DNA of 64,000 nucleotides, from positions 1-64,000 of the forward strand of contig NZ_PTIY01000014.1 in NCBI RefSeq assembly GCF_002934365.1, in the 5' to 3' direction. The translations under genes and the position numbers were made by a program. The notes below the pieces were generated by a model. That model had not been told where the DNA came from, searched no databases, and saw only the letters and a program-made list of their open reading frames with translations. Positions within the stretch are counted from its first letter, which is position 1. Each line of letters begins with the position of its first letter. The DNA comes from Methylobacter tundripaludum (GTDB lineage Bacteria; Pseudomonadota; Gammaproteobacteria; Methylococcales; Methylomonadaceae). Positions 54,191 to 63,636 of the stretch are shown in pieces.

Positions 54191-55855
54191 ATGTCCACAA
54201 ACGATAACCAACCTACGTCAAACTTTATCCGCCAGATCATCGCCAATGATCTGAAAGACAACAAAAACAACGGCAAAGTCATCACCCGCTTCCCCCCCGA
54301 GCCTAACGGCTACCTGCATATCGGTCATGCAAAATCGATCTGCCTGAATTTCGGCATCGCCGCCGAAAACAACGGCCGCTGCAATCTGCGTTTTGACGAC
54401 ACCAATCCCGAAAAAGAAAGCGACGAATACGTGGAATCGATCAAACGCGACGTACACTGGTTGGGCTTTGAATGGTCGGAATTACATCACGCGTCGGATT
54501 ATTTCGAGCAGCTCTACGACTATGCCGTGCAACTGATCGAACAAGGACTGGCCTATGTCGACAGCCTATCCGCCGAACAAATCCGGGCCTATCGCGGCAC
54601 CTTGACCGAACCCGGCAAGGAAAGCCCCGACCGTAGCCGTCCGATAGCGGAAAACCTCGATTTATTCAAACGCATGCGCGCCGGTGAATTTGCTGACGGC
54701 CAGTACGTGCTGCGCGCAAAAATCGACATGGCTTCGCCCAACATCAACATGCGCGACCCGGCGTTGTACCGGATTCGCCGCGTGCATCACCAACGCACCG
54801 GCGACGACTGGTGCATCTATCCGATGTACGATTACACCCACTGCATTTCCGACGCGCTGGAAGGCATCACCCATTCGCTGTGTACGCTGGAGTTTGAAGA
54901 CCACCGCCCGCTTTACGACTGGGTGCTGGATCAGGTTAAGACACCGACCCATCCGCAGCAGATTGAATTTGCCCGCTTGCAGCTCGAGTACACCATCGTC
55001 AGTAAACGCAAACTCAACCAGTTGGTCACCGAAAAACACGTAAACGGTTGGGACGACCCACGCATGCCGACTATCGCCGGTTTGCGCCGCGCAGGTTTTA
55101 CGCCTAAATCGATACGCGATTTTTGCGAGCGCATCGGCCTGACCAAGCAAAACTCCTGGATCGAAATGGGCGTGCTGGAATACTGCATCCGCGAAGATTT
55201 AAACGAGAATGCGCTCAGAGCCATGGCGGTTCTACAGCCGCTGCGCGTGGTCATCGACAATTATCCTGAAGGCCAAACAGAGCAACTGGAAGTCAGCAAC
55301 CACCCGCAAAAACCCGAGCTGGGCAAACGCATCGTGCCTTTCTCCAAGGTCATTTTGATCGAACGGGATGATTTTGCCGAAAATCCGCCTCCAAAATTCA
55401 AGCGTTTGGTGGAAGGCGGCGAGGTCCGTTTGCGCGGCTCTTACGTTATCCGGTGCAACGAAATCATCAAGGATGCCGGCGGCAACATCACCGAACTGCG
55501 TTGCAGCTACGACCCCGACACCTTGGGCAAAAACCCCGAAGGCCGAAAAGTCAAAGGCGTGATCCACTGGGTTTCCGAGCAGCATTCGCAACCGGCGGAA
55601 CTGCGCCTGTATAACCGCTTATTCAGTGTGCCTAACCCTGACAATGAAGAAAATTTCCTGGACGTCATAAACCCGGATTCGCTGGAAGTCCTTACCAATT
55701 GCCGGGTCGAGGCCAGCTTGGCCCATGCTCAAGCGGAAAACCGTTACCAGTTTGAACGTACCGGCTATTTTTGCCTTGACGCGATAGACAGCGTGAATGG
55801 CAAACTGGTGTTTAACCGCACCGTGACCCTGCGGGATAGCTGGGAAAAAGACTAA
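54191..55855 (+). CDS. glnS: Glutaminyl-tRNA synthetase
   Basis: This class I synthetase charges tRNA-Gln. The 554-residue product has the HIGH motif as [10 protein letters not shown] near residue 40 and the KMSKS equivalent VVSKRKL near residue 275. The core [10 protein letters not shown] and the anticodon-binding beta-barrels in the C-terminal half follow. Length is normal for the gammaproteobacterial enzyme. No SD is evident before the ATG, but a 190-bp upstream gap allows its own promoter. Confidence 0.97.
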   Translation: MSTNDNQPTSNFIRQIIANDLKDNKNNGKVITRFPPEPNGYLHIGHAKSICLNFGIAAENNGRCNLRFDDTNPEKESDEYVESIKRDVHWLGFEWSELHHASDYFEQLYDYAVQLIEQGLAYVDSLSAEQIRAYRGTLTEPGKESPDRSRPIAENLDLFKRMRAGEFADGQYVLRAKIDMASPNINMRDPALYRIRRVHHQRTGDDWCIYPMYDYTHCISDALEGITHSLCTLEFEDHRPLYDWVLDQVKTPTHPQQIEFARLQLEYTIVSKRKLNQLVTEKHVNGWDDPRMPTIAGLRRAGFTPKSIRDFCERIGLTKQNSWIEMGVLEYCIREDLNENALRAMAVLQPLRVVIDNYPEGQTEQLEVSNHPQKPELGKRIVPFSKVILIERDDFAENPPPKFKRLVEGGEVRLRGSYVIRCNEIIKDAGGNITELRCSYDPDTLGKNPEGRKVKGVIHWVSEQHSQPAELRLYNRLFSVPNPDNEENFLDVINPDSLEVLTNCRVEASLAHAQAENRYQFERTGYFCLDAIDSVNGKLVFNRTVTLRDSWEKD

Positions 55856-55893
55856 CCCAATATCACTCTGAATTTATCAACCACGGAATCACT

Positions 55894-56307
55894 ATGAACC
55901 AACAAGACAGCATCAAACTTGTAGAACAATACTACGCCGCATTCAACGGCGGCGACATGGATACTTTCCTTAACCTGCTGACCGACGACGTCATCCACGA
56001 CATCAACCAAGGCAGACGCGAAATTGGCAAAGACGCCTTCACCCAATTCATGGCCTGCATGAACAACAATTACAAAGAACAGCTGGTCGACATGGTCATC
56101 ATGGCGACAGAAGACGGCAAACGCGCGGCTGCGGAATTTGTGGTGCTGGGCGAATATATTAAAACCGACGAAGGCCTACCTGCCGCACAAGGGCAAAAAT
56201 ACCGCCTGCCGGCAGGCGCTTTTTTTGAAATCCGCGACAACAAAGTGGCCCGCATTACCAACTATTACAACCTGCAAGACTGGATTGCGCAAGTCAGCGA
56301 AAGTTAA
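55894..56307 (+). CDS. Ketosteroid-isomerase-related (NTF2-like) protein
   Basis: The 137-residue NTF2-like protein reads VEQYYAAFNGGDMDTFLNLLTDDVIHDINQG and later FFEIRDNKVARITNYYNLQDWI, the pattern of the steroid delta-isomerase-like family. It is cytoplasmic, with no signal. Its substrate is unknown; many relatives are not steroid enzymes. GGAA precedes the ATG by 5 nt. It follows glnS by 38 bp and may be cotranscribed. Confidence 0.85.
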   Translation: MNQQDSIKLVEQYYAAFNGGDMDTFLNLLTDDVIHDINQGRREIGKDAFTQFMACMNNNYKEQLVDMVIMATEDGKRAAAEFVVLGEYIKTDEGLPAAQGQKYRLPAGAFFEIRDNKVARITNYYNLQDWIAQVSES

Positions 56308-56334
56308 TCTGCACCATCTTTAAATAAAAAAACT

Positions 56335-56367
56335 GAGGCAGGAGTGACCAATATGCACTCCTGCCTC
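56335..56367 (-). terminator. Strong hairpin with minus-strand T-tract
   Basis: GAGGCAGGAGTG (56335-56346) and CACTCCTGCCTC (56356-56367) form a perfect 12-bp stem with a 9-nt loop. An A-rich stretch lies to its left, so on the minus strand the stem is followed by a T-tract, a canonical intrinsic terminator in that direction. It lies 27 bp past the NTF2-like gene and could also end that transcript. Confidence 0.7.
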
Positions 56368-56990
56368 GGTCAACGCCCCTCTAGTTAGGACACTTCGAAC
56401 CATCAAAGTAAACAATATGTCGCCCAGTCACCAGCGGTATTGTTATGCATATCGATGGTATAGCACGATGCGGTGGCTGATTTGCTCTCAATGTAGTTCC
56501 AGCACAGATCAAGCTCTGATAAGCCGTATGAAGCCACGGTATTAACGAATTTTCCGCTCCTCTTCTGCCCTCTGTCCGATGCCGTTTCCCCCCGTGCTTC
56601 ACATATGGCGGTCTACCGGATACCTCAGTGTCCGATGCTATTGACTACACAAACAAGAAAAAACTTACAAAAAAACAGTCGATGCTTTCCCCAAAATCAT
56701 CATCCACCGATATTTTTTTAGGATGCCTTTCCGTAGACTTGCATGCCATGCGTCGGAAGCATATTGCAATCGAAGCGAATGCCGTATTGTTCTGGATTAT
56801 TGTGAAGATGCTACTTGAGCGCAAGACTGTCCGCGCCGGCAGAATCCGTTCAAGCACCCGACTTCGCCAGTTTGTCATAATCTCCCGGCCTGCATAGTTT
56901 TATCATCATGAGGTGGTAAAAACATATCTGTGCTCATATTGAGCGCCTTTCTCCAATACATTTTTGATAAACCAACGAAGGAAGTATCTT
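56368..56990. other. Gene-poor region, possible decayed sequence
   Basis: About 620 bp hold no gene I recognise. Short frames occur on both strands (minus strand 56381-56602, 73 codons; plus strand 56628-56897, 89 codons), but neither has an RBS or a family resemblance. The T-tract terminator at 56335 faces a minus-strand transcript coming from this region, which would fit a lost or decayed minus-strand gene or a small RNA. An AAGGAAG RBS at its right end belongs to the next gene. Confidence 0.4.
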
Positions 56991-57791
56991 ATGAAGAAGA
57001 ATCGCTTGTTGAATATTATTATCCTAATAATGATGATGACTATCGCCGGACAGGCAAGTGCGGATGTGGTTTATGCTTCATACACCGGTTCGCAACAAGG
57101 TGTAACCGTTCGCGATCTGAAGTTGAACCAACTTTCGTTCTTTAACACGGGGTTCAATGCCAGCGGTATCGCTCCGGGGCCTAACAATGATGTGTACTTG
57201 GCTTCTGGAAACCATCTGTACAACTATAGCGCCAATGGTGCTTTGATAACCGACATGACTTTCCCCGACGGCGGCATCAACTACACAAGCGTAGCCGTTA
57301 GCGGAGACAAGGTGTATGCATCGTATACCGGTTCACAACAGGGTGTAACCGTCCGCGATCTGAAGTTGAATCAACTTTCATTCTTTAACACGGGCTTTAA
57401 TGCCAGCGGTATCGCTGCCGGACCTAACAATGATGTGTATTTGGCTTCCGGAAACCACCTGTATAACTACAAAGTCGACGGCACCCTCATAACCAATATG
57501 ACCTTTCCGATCGCCACCATCAACTATACCGACGTAGCCGTTAGCGGCGGCAAAGTGTATGCTTCGTACACGGGTTCGCAACAGGGCGTAACCGTCAGAG
57601 ACTTGAAGCTGAACCAGCTTTCGTTTTTTAATACGGGCTTCAATGCCAGCGGCATCTCGGCCGGGCCGAACAATAACGTGTACTTGGCTTCAGGAAACCA
57701 CTTGTACGATTACAACGTCAACGGTACCCTCATAACCAATATGACGTTTCCTATCTCAACCATCAATTACACAGACGTAACCTTTAAATAA
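56991..57791 (+). CDS. Secreted protein with three 81-residue repeats (probable six-bladed propeller)
   Basis: The ATG at 56991 (MKKNRLLNII) is preceded by AAGGAAG; an upstream ATG has no RBS. A signal peptide ends near residue 25 (GQASA|D). The rest is three repeats of 81 residues starting near residues 27, 108 and 189. Each repeat splits into two halves of about 40 residues that both begin with a VYxAS-type strand (VYASYTGS.. and VYLASGNHLY..), so the protein could fold as a six-bladed beta-propeller of NHL type. The product has no membrane anchor or sorting signal and is probably periplasmic or secreted. The ligand is unknown. Confidence 0.8.
   Translation: MKKNRLLNIIILIMMMTIAGQASADVVYASYTGSQQGVTVRDLKLNQLSFFNTGFNASGIAPGPNNDVYLASGNHLYNYSANGALITDMTFPDGGINYTSVAVSGDKVYASYTGSQQGVTVRDLKLNQLSFFNTGFNASGIAAGPNNDVYLASGNHLYNYKVDGTLITNMTFPIATINYTDVAVSGGKVYASYTGSQQGVTVRDLKLNQLSFFNTGFNASGISAGPNNNVYLASGNHLYDYNVNGTLITNMTFPISTINYTDVTFK
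57069..57791 (+). repeat. Three tandem 243-bp coding repeats
   Basis: Units begin at 57069, 57312 and 57555 with an exact period of 243 bp (81 codons); the third is cut short by the stop codon. The first 34 codons encode the same amino acids in all three units, yet differ at about 11-15 third-position or synonymous sites between units, so the repeats are not fresh copies. Confidence 0.9.
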
Positions 57792-57871
57792 TGCCGGCAT
57801 TAAAGATGAGACGCAGAGCATAAGGCAGATTGACCGTTAACCAATCTGCCGCAAACGGAGCGACAGACCTC

Positions 57872-57908
57872 AGCCTCTGCCGGATCTTTCCAGACAGAGG
57901 CTTTTTTT
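57872..57908 (+). terminator. Intrinsic terminator after the repeat-protein gene
   Basis: AGCCTCTG (57872-57879) and CAGAGGCT (57895-57902) form an 8-bp stem with a 15-nt loop, followed directly by a run of seven T residues. A second stem (GCAGATTG/CAATCTGC, about 57824-57849) precedes it. This is a canonical Rho-independent terminator. Confidence 0.85.
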
Positions 57909-58164
57909 ATTGCTGATGTCCTGTGCTGATTGTTAACGTGCCGACAACCAGAGCAGTAGTCAATGCATGATCACTTTGGCGCCCTGACCTTGAACGGCCC
58001 TATGATACAGGTTTCGGCATCGCCTGCCGGTTCTTCATTGTGCGAATTTATTTCAGTTGCATTTAAGATTTATCGTATATCATAGCGTCTGGAAAGCAGT
58101 GGTCTTTCCAATTATTTATTTTCAGGCGTAGTCTGGAAATCACATCAAAACACTTCATAGGTAT
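57909..58164 (+). other. Intergenic leader of the small secreted-protein gene
   Basis: The 256 bp after the terminator have no coding frame of note. The AT-rich stretch around 58,045-58,085 is the likeliest place for the promoter of the next gene. No recognised RNA family was seen. Confidence 0.35.
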
Positions 58165-58503
58165 ATGATGAATTTAATCAAAAAAGCAGTAATCACCTTC
58201 ATTATGGCTATCTCTTTCGGTGCAAGCACCGTTGCTTTGGCTGAAGATGCAAAAGCCGCAGAAGTTATTGCGCATCTTGAAGCAGCGATAGCCGAAATCG
58301 GCAAACATGATTTCAATGCCGCTTATACACACGAGAAAGCAGCACGTAACGCTTCTGAAGAAATCGTCGGCAACGAAACTGTTGTAAAGCAAGGCCTTGA
58401 TAGCATTATCAAAGCGCAAATCATCGGTAAAAGTGCAGATGAAGAAAAAGCCATTGCTGAATTAAACAAAGCATTAGGCTTTTACAAGTCGATCAATCAC
58501 TAA
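58165..58503 (+). CDS. Small periplasmic helical protein, unknown function
   Basis: The 112-residue product has a signal peptide (KKAVITFIMAISFGASTVALA) with cleavage near residue 26. The mature part of about 86 residues is Ala/Glu/Lys-rich and helical (AAEVIAHLEAAIAEIGKHDF, ARNASEEIVG, EEKAIAELNKALGFYKS), and contains no Cys. It may be a small four-helix-type periplasmic protein. Two adjacent ATG codons are possible starts. No family was recognised. Confidence 0.7.
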   Translation: MMNLIKKAVITFIMAISFGASTVALAEDAKAAEVIAHLEAAIAEIGKHDFNAAYTHEKAARNASEEIVGNETVVKQGLDSIIKAQIIGKSADEEKAIAELNKALGFYKSINH

Positions 58504-58612
58504 GATCCGATTTTAATTGGGGCAGGGTTAACTTAAGTTGATCCTGTCTACCATTAAAACTACCGCCCCCTCCTGATTTTTTTGCCCGGCCTAGCCGAGC
58601 TCCCCTGTTTTC

Positions 58613-59449
58613 ATGCACAAATCTTACCAGCCGCAATCCTGCTATATATGCCCCCTTTGCGCGGCCTCACTACAGCTTAATCAATCGGCTAAAAGTTATG
58701 TTTGCGAAAACAACCATCAGTTCGACCTTGCAAAAGAAGGTTACCTGAACCTTTTGCCGGTGCAGTTCAAGCATTCTGCGGAACCCGGCGATAACAAGCA
58801 AATGATACAGGCCCGACGCGAGTTTTTGGAAGCCGGGTATTATGAACCACTGGCCAAAGCGGTATCGATGATGATTGATGCAAATCATCCCAATCATCTG
58901 CTGGATTTGGGTTGCGGCGAGGGCTATTACAGCCGGAAGATCGAAACCTATTGTTCAAATCCGATGATGCTGCATGGCGTCGATATTGCCAAGTTTGCAG
59001 TCGCCGCAGCCGCGAAAAAACAGCCCAACGCCCGATTCATCGTCGCAAGCGCTAACCGATTGCCTTATGCAGACCGTTATTTCGATTTTGTATTGAGAGT
59101 ATTTGCCCCGTCAAACGATGATGAACTGAAACGGATACTGAAACCGTCAGGGCTTTTACTAACCGCAACACCGGGTCCCAGGCATCTGTGGCAATTAAAA
59201 CAATTCATCTATGCCGAAGTGAAGGAACATGCTTTGGAGAATGAACTGCCGCAAGGTTTCGAGCGCATTAATACACAGCGTATCAGTTATAAAATCACCC
59301 CGGCTCCCGAACAAAGAATCGCCCTGTTGCAAATGACGCCGTTTGCATGGCGAGCCGACCAACGCGTCCAACAAGCCATTAAAGATGCGGAGGAACTGGA
59401 AATAGAGACCGATTTTGTTTTGACGCTGGCCGTAAAATTAAAATCTTAA
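58613..59449 (+). CDS. rlmA: 23S rRNA (guanine745-N1)-methyltransferase
   Basis: The 278-residue enzyme begins with a zinc-finger (CPLCAASL..CENNHQFD, near residues 18-38). The RlmA linker EGYLNLLPVQFKHSAEPGDN follows, then a SAM-binding LLDLGCGEGYYSRKI near residue 96 and the later RVFAPSNDDELKRILKPSG. Length and layout match RlmA(I). It methylates G745 of 23S rRNA in gammaproteobacteria. It is monocistronic. Confidence 0.93.
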   Translation: MHKSYQPQSCYICPLCAASLQLNQSAKSYVCENNHQFDLAKEGYLNLLPVQFKHSAEPGDNKQMIQARREFLEAGYYEPLAKAVSMMIDANHPNHLLDLGCGEGYYSRKIETYCSNPMMLHGVDIAKFAVAAAAKKQPNARFIVASANRLPYADRYFDFVLRVFAPSNDDELKRILKPSGLLLTATPGPRHLWQLKQFIYAEVKEHALENELPQGFERINTQRISYKITPAPEQRIALLQMTPFAWRADQRVQQAIKDAEELEIETDFVLTLAVKLKS

Positions 59450-59533
59450 TTCTTAGCGCCCTACCCTTCCGCCATTGCGCCGGATACCGTGAACGTATAA
59501 CATCTGACCAGTCATTACGTTGAGGTTATAAGC

Positions 59534-61078
59534 ATGAGCAATGAAACAGCACCGGATTCAAGCCTCACCCTGGTTAAGGCATTATCCGTAGCGAATGCCT
59601 GTAGCCTCATTGAAACGCATATCTCCTGGCTGCTGCTGACCGGCCAATACGTCTACAAGATCAAAAAACCGGTTAACTTCGGTTTCCTGGATTTTTCCAC
59701 GCTGGAAAAACGCCGCTTTTGCTGTAATGAAGAACTAAGGCTGAACGAGCGCTTAGCCGCCGAGCTGTATCTTGAAGTTGTACCGATAACCGGCACTGAG
59801 GATCAACCCCAACTGGGCGGTGCCGGCGTAGCCATCGAATACGCCGTCAAGATGGTTCAGTTTCCTGCCGGACAATTGTTAGGCGAATACGCCAGAACCG
59901 GTCAACTAGGTACCGATCACATCGATCAACTTGTCGATATTGTTGCCGATTTTCATCAAACGATTGCGCAAACCGACAGCAAGTCTCCCTATGGCGATAG
60001 CGCCAACATCAACCATTGGTTTGCCGAGAATTTCGACCATATCAAACCGTTACTGGTCGACAATGCTGAAAAACAGCAGCTACAGCGCATCCGGCAATGG
60101 GGCGATACCGAATGGCACAAGTTGACCGGGTTGATGCAGCTGCGCAAGCAACAAGGCTATGTCCGTGAATGCCACGGTGATCTGCATCTGGGCAATATGA
60201 CGCTGATAAACGGTAAGGTCACCTTGTTCGATTGCATCGAGTTTAACCCGATGCTGCGCTGGGTCGATGTAATCAGCGAAGTGGCTTTTTTGTTCATCGA
60301 CCTGCTGCACTTCGGATATGACCGCTACGCTTACCGTTTCCTTAACCGCTATTTGCAACGCACCGGCGATTATCAAGGATTGGCGCTGCTGCGCTATTAC
60401 CTGGTTTACCGTGCGCTGGTGCGGGCCAAGGTTTCTTTATTACGCATGGCGCAGCAGCAGGGCGACGATGCCGTTACCAAACAGGCGCGTTGCGAATACG
60501 CGGCGTTTGCCGGCCTAGCCGAGCGTTTTACCACAAGCCGCCGACCTGCTCTGATCATTACCCACGGCTATTCTGGCTCAGGAAAATCCACCCTAGCCGC
60601 TCAGCTCGCCGAAAAAATCGGCGCCTTCCAGATCCGCTCCGACATAGAGCGCAAACGGCTGTTCGGCTACCAAGCTTATGCGCAAACCGGCAGCGGTATA
60701 GACGACGGGCTTTATACCCAAGATGCGAGTCTAAAAACCTATCAACATCTTAAAGAACTTGCCCGAACCGCGCTTGAAGCCGGTTTCCCGACAATTGTCG
60801 ACGCTACCTTTCTTAAAGCCGGACAACGCGAATTGTTTCGGCAGCTTGCAGCTGACTGCGGAGCGCCGTTTCAGATCATTACTTTTCAAGCGTCCGATCG
60901 GGAATTGTGCCGGCGCATCAAACAACGGCAAAACGATGCATCGGAAGCCACTGTAGACGTACTGCATCGGCAGCAGCAATCGGCACAGCCGCTGTCGGAG
61001 CAAGAGCAATCCTGCGTAATAACGATTGATACCGAGAACGGCAATGCTCTGGAAACCCTGTTGGATAACTTTCAATGA
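59534..61078 (+). CDS. APH-like/AAA ATPase fusion protein
   Basis: The 514-residue protein joins an aminoglycoside-phosphotransferase-like N-terminal domain (VYKIKKPVNFGFLDFSTLEK; catalytic loop CHGDLHLGNM near residue 213; LFDCIEFN near 233) to a C-terminal P-loop domain with GYSGSGKST near residue 345. Such bifunctional proteins are widespread in proteobacteria. The APH domain need not confer drug resistance. A short gap of about 140 bp separates it from the next small gene. Confidence 0.88.
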   Translation: MSNETAPDSSLTLVKALSVANACSLIETHISWLLLTGQYVYKIKKPVNFGFLDFSTLEKRRFCCNEELRLNERLAAELYLEVVPITGTEDQPQLGGAGVAIEYAVKMVQFPAGQLLGEYARTGQLGTDHIDQLVDIVADFHQTIAQTDSKSPYGDSANINHWFAENFDHIKPLLVDNAEKQQLQRIRQWGDTEWHKLTGLMQLRKQQGYVRECHGDLHLGNMTLINGKVTLFDCIEFNPMLRWVDVISEVAFLFIDLLHFGYDRYAYRFLNRYLQRTGDYQGLALLRYYLVYRALVRAKVSLLRMAQQQGDDAVTKQARCEYAAFAGLAERFTTSRRPALIITHGYSGSGKSTLAAQLAEKIGAFQIRSDIERKRLFGYQAYAQTGSGIDDGLYTQDASLKTYQHLKELARTALEAGFPTIVDATFLKAGQRELFRQLAADCGAPFQIITFQASDRELCRRIKQRQNDASEATVDVLHRQQQSAQPLSEQEQSCVITIDTENGNALETLLDNFQ

Positions 61079-61219
61079 CCGGTTTTTACTGGCGATAATT
61101 TCTTTTTCAGCGCTATGCGCGTAACATCGAGGCGCAGCAGCTTTAATGATTACATTCCATCAAAAAACGAACGGCATTGCATCCGCTTATGGAATCTGCT
61201 TTGCCTTTAGGAGGTCAAA

Positions 61220-61426
61220 ATGAATGAAGACACATTAAATATCGAAATCAGAAAATTCCTCAAAAACGTCGGCATCACCTCGCAACGTGAGATTGAACAC
61301 GCCGTACTCAAAGCGGTTGAAACCGGAAAACTGAACGGTTCCGAAACCCTGGACATCAAGATGACCCTGGATGCTCCGGCTATTGGCATCAGCCATAGCA
61401 TCGAAGGGAAAATAGCGCTCGAATAG
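61220..61426 (+). CDS. DUF6494-like small protein
   Basis: The 68-residue protein (MNEDTLNIEIRKFLKNVGITSQREIE...) has a charged N-terminal helix and a C-terminal beta segment (LDAPAIGISHSIEGKIAL). It resembles the DUF6494 family, of unknown function. AGGAGG sits 7 nt before the ATG. It lies 90 bp upstream of the MazG-like gene. Confidence 0.75.
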   Translation: MNEDTLNIEIRKFLKNVGITSQREIEHAVLKAVETGKLNGSETLDIKMTLDAPAIGISHSIEGKIALE

Positions 61427-61518
61427 ATAGCTTAAGCTTGGCCTGGTTCACATCAACTCGGTTTAAATCGGCGAGGTTTTTACTACTGAATCGCCACAAC
61501 AGGCGGAGGATAAAAACC

Positions 61519-62007
61519 ATGAATAAACATTTAAAATTAGTCAGGGAATTTCACGACACATTTTCACTCCCGCAAGCAGAATATGGGGCAAATACGCGCT
61601 TGTCCGACATGGATATTGTTGAACGTCAAGCACTGCTGATGGTGGAAGGCAGTGCGGTATTAAAAGCGATTAAAACGGGAGAGATGGTTGAAATGCTGGC
61701 CGGTCTGGTTAATCTGGCTTATTACGCATTGGACGCTATCGCAATACGGGGCAGCGACGTTACAGACCGTCCGGTAACATGGCGGAATGACGGCTTCGTC
61801 ATATCCATCATGCGCACCCTGTCCGACAAAATCAACAACTGCACCTCCGGCGGCGCCGATGCTTATTCGGACGTGTATTGCCTGTGCGTTCATTTAACAA
61901 GCAATTTTATCAACGCGGATTTCGATAAAGCCTTTCAGATGATCCACGACAGCAAGTTGTCCAAACAAGCTAAAGCGCCCGACTTGAGCGAATGTCTTTA
62001 TGAATGA
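61519..62007 (+). CDS. Degenerate MazG/PRA-PH-like pyrophosphohydrolase-fold protein
   Basis: The ATG at 61519 is chosen because GGAGG sits about 8 nt upstream; a longer frame begins at 61438 without an RBS. The 162-residue product resembles phosphoribosyl-ATP pyrophosphohydrolase/MazG-like proteins (VREFHDTFSLPQ at the start, DIVERQALLMVEGSAVLKAIKTG, then MLAGLVNLAYYALDAI). The usual Glu-rich catalytic motif is altered in the first helix (VEGS where EExxE would be expected), so activity is doubtful. The second half after about residue 95 is unlike MazG. Confidence 0.6.
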   Translation: MNKHLKLVREFHDTFSLPQAEYGANTRLSDMDIVERQALLMVEGSAVLKAIKTGEMVEMLAGLVNLAYYALDAIAIRGSDVTDRPVTWRNDGFVISIMRTLSDKINNCTSGGADAYSDVYCLCVHLTSNFINADFDKAFQMIHDSKLSKQAKAPDLSECLYE

Positions 62008-62107
62008 TTTTTAAATGGCCATCTAAAATGTGCTCGGCATAGGCCGGAATAAGGCCATCCAAGTGCGCAACGCGAGGCGGCGTTTCCGGCAGAATTTTGA
62101 GTGTTAA

Positions 62108-62127
62108 AGCGGGAATATATTCCTGCT
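62108..62127 (-). terminator. Short hairpin at the end of fumC
   Basis: AGCGGGAATA (62108-62117) and TATTCCTGCT (62118-62127) pair with one G-T wobble; the turn must come from the AT-rich centre. It abuts the fumC stop at 62128 and is followed on the minus strand by TTTAACAC. A small convergent terminator is likely. Confidence 0.5.
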
Positions 62128-63531
62128 CTATTTGGGAAAAATCATTTCCTCGGGACGGATCAGCTTATCGAACTCTTCCTCGGTCACAAAACCGCCGGAA
62201 ACCGCCTCTACCCGTAAGGTACTGCGATTTTTAAAGGCCCGTTTCGCAATTTCTGCGGCATTGTCGTAACCGATACGCGGGGCCAAGGCGGTTACCAGCA
62301 TCAACGAACTTTCCATAAGCTCGGTAATACGGTCGACATTCGGCTCAATGCCGACCACGCAATGATCGGTAAAACTGATCGCCGCATCGCCGATAAGCCG
62401 GATCGACTGGAGCACGTTATAAATAATGACCGGCTTGAACACATTGAGTTCCAAATGCCCTTGCGCCCCGGCAAAGGTGACGGTGGTGTGATTACCGATG
62501 ACCTGTGCGCAAACCATCGTCATCGCTTCGCATTGGGTCGGGTTCACCTTGCCCGGCATGATTGAAGAGCCCGGTTCGTTTTCAGGCAGCGACAGTTCGC
62601 CGATGCCGGAGCGCGGACCTGAGCTCAACAGGCGGATATCATTGGCTATTTTATTGAGGCTGACCGCGATGGTATTTAGCACCCCGGAGATTTCCACCAT
62701 TGCGTCGTGCGCGGCCAACGCCTCGAACTTATTGGCCGCGGAAACGAACGGCAACCCGGTGAATTTCGCGACTTCTTCGGCAAACTTGTCGCCAAAACCC
62801 GGCTTAGAATTCAGACCCGTACCCACTGCTGTGCCGCCTTGCGCCAAGGGATACAGCCGTTTGAGACTGTCGTTGATCCGGTCTATGCCCAATTGCATCT
62901 GGGCGGCATACCCGGAAAACTCCTGCCCCAAGGTCAGCGGGGTTGCATCCTGCAAATGCGTTCGCCCGATCTTGATTATTTCGCTCCATGCCTTGGATTT
63001 CTCCGAAAGCGCGCAGTGCAAATGTTGGAGCGAGGGAATCAGCGAATGGTGCAACTGCTCGACTGTCGCGATATGCATGGCCGTCGGAAAAGCGTCATTC
63101 GAAGACTGGCTGCGGTTGCAGTGATCGTTCGGATGAACCGGCGTTTTAGATCCCAAAACGCCGCCGAGACGCTCGATAGCCAGATTAGAAATCACCTCAT
63201 TGGCGTTCATGTTGGACTGGGTGCCGGAACCGGTCTGCCAGACAACCAGAGGAAAATTGTCGTCCAGGTTGCCGTCGATAACTTCTCGGGCGGCCCCCGC
63301 TATCGCGTAGCCGGTTTTTTCGTCAATGCTGTTCAGCGCGATATTTGATAATGCGGCGCAATATTTGACGATGCCCAACGCCCGGATCAAAGGCCGGGGC
63401 AGGCGTTCATTGCCGATGTTGAAGTTGATCAGGGAACGCTGGGTTTGTGCGCCCCAGTATTTGTCGGCGGGGACCTGTATGGGGCCGAAAGAGTCGGTTT
63501 CGGTACGGCTATTGTCGATACTTTTTGTCAT
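62128..63531 (-). CDS. fumC: Class II fumarate hydratase
   Basis: The 467-residue enzyme interconverts fumarate and malate in the TCA cycle and is iron-independent. It has [13 protein letters not shown] near residue 100, [16 protein letters not shown] near 190, and the family signature [17 protein letters not shown] near 320. Length is normal. It is preceded by a cytochrome c gene with a hairpin between, so probably has its own promoter at about 63,540-63,590. Confidence 0.97.
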   Translation of the reverse strand: MTKSIDNSRTETDSFGPIQVPADKYWGAQTQRSLINFNIGNERLPRPLIRALGIVKYCAALSNIALNSIDEKTGYAIAGAAREVIDGNLDDNFPLVVWQTGSGTQSNMNANEVISNLAIERLGGVLGSKTPVHPNDHCNRSQSSNDAFPTAMHIATVEQLHHSLIPSLQHLHCALSEKSKAWSEIIKIGRTHLQDATPLTLGQEFSGYAAQMQLGIDRINDSLKRLYPLAQGGTAVGTGLNSKPGFGDKFAEEVAKFTGLPFVSAANKFEALAAHDAMVEISGVLNTIAVSLNKIANDIRLLSSGPRSGIGELSLPENEPGSSIMPGKVNPTQCEAMTMVCAQVIGNHTTVTFAGAQGHLELNVFKPVIIYNVLQSIRLIGDAAISFTDHCVVGIEPNVDRITELMESSLMLVTALAPRIGYDNAAEIAKRAFKNRSTLRVEAVSGGFVTEEEFDKLIRPEEMIFPK

Positions 63532-63592
63532 GAGTGTCCTCTGTGGTTGAGTTTAAGCGTGGACAAGCTCTAGCCGTAACAAACCCTATGTT

Positions 63593-63618
63593 GGGTTACC
63601 TCTGTTTGGAGGCAACCC
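63593..63618 (-). terminator. Hairpin between the cytochrome c gene and fumC
   Basis: GGGTTaCCTC (63593-63602) and GAGGcAACCC (63609-63618) pair with one mismatch around a 6-nt loop, about 19 bp downstream of the cytochrome stop on the minus strand. No T-tract follows. Confidence 0.55.
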
Positions 63619-63636
63619 ACAACCTTCTCTACAAAC

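Noticed and set aside
56381-56897. Insertion-sequence or group II intron remnant
   Set aside because: No terminal inverted repeats, target duplications, transposase motif or domain V-like hairpin could be found.
59534-61078. Antibiotic-resistance phosphotransferase
   Set aside because: The APH-like domain is fused to a P-loop domain in a widespread housekeeping-type family; no mobile context.
62498-63348. Two plus-strand frames of over 200 codons opposite fumC
   Set aside because: Both are antisense to a full-length, motif-complete fumC and resemble no protein family.
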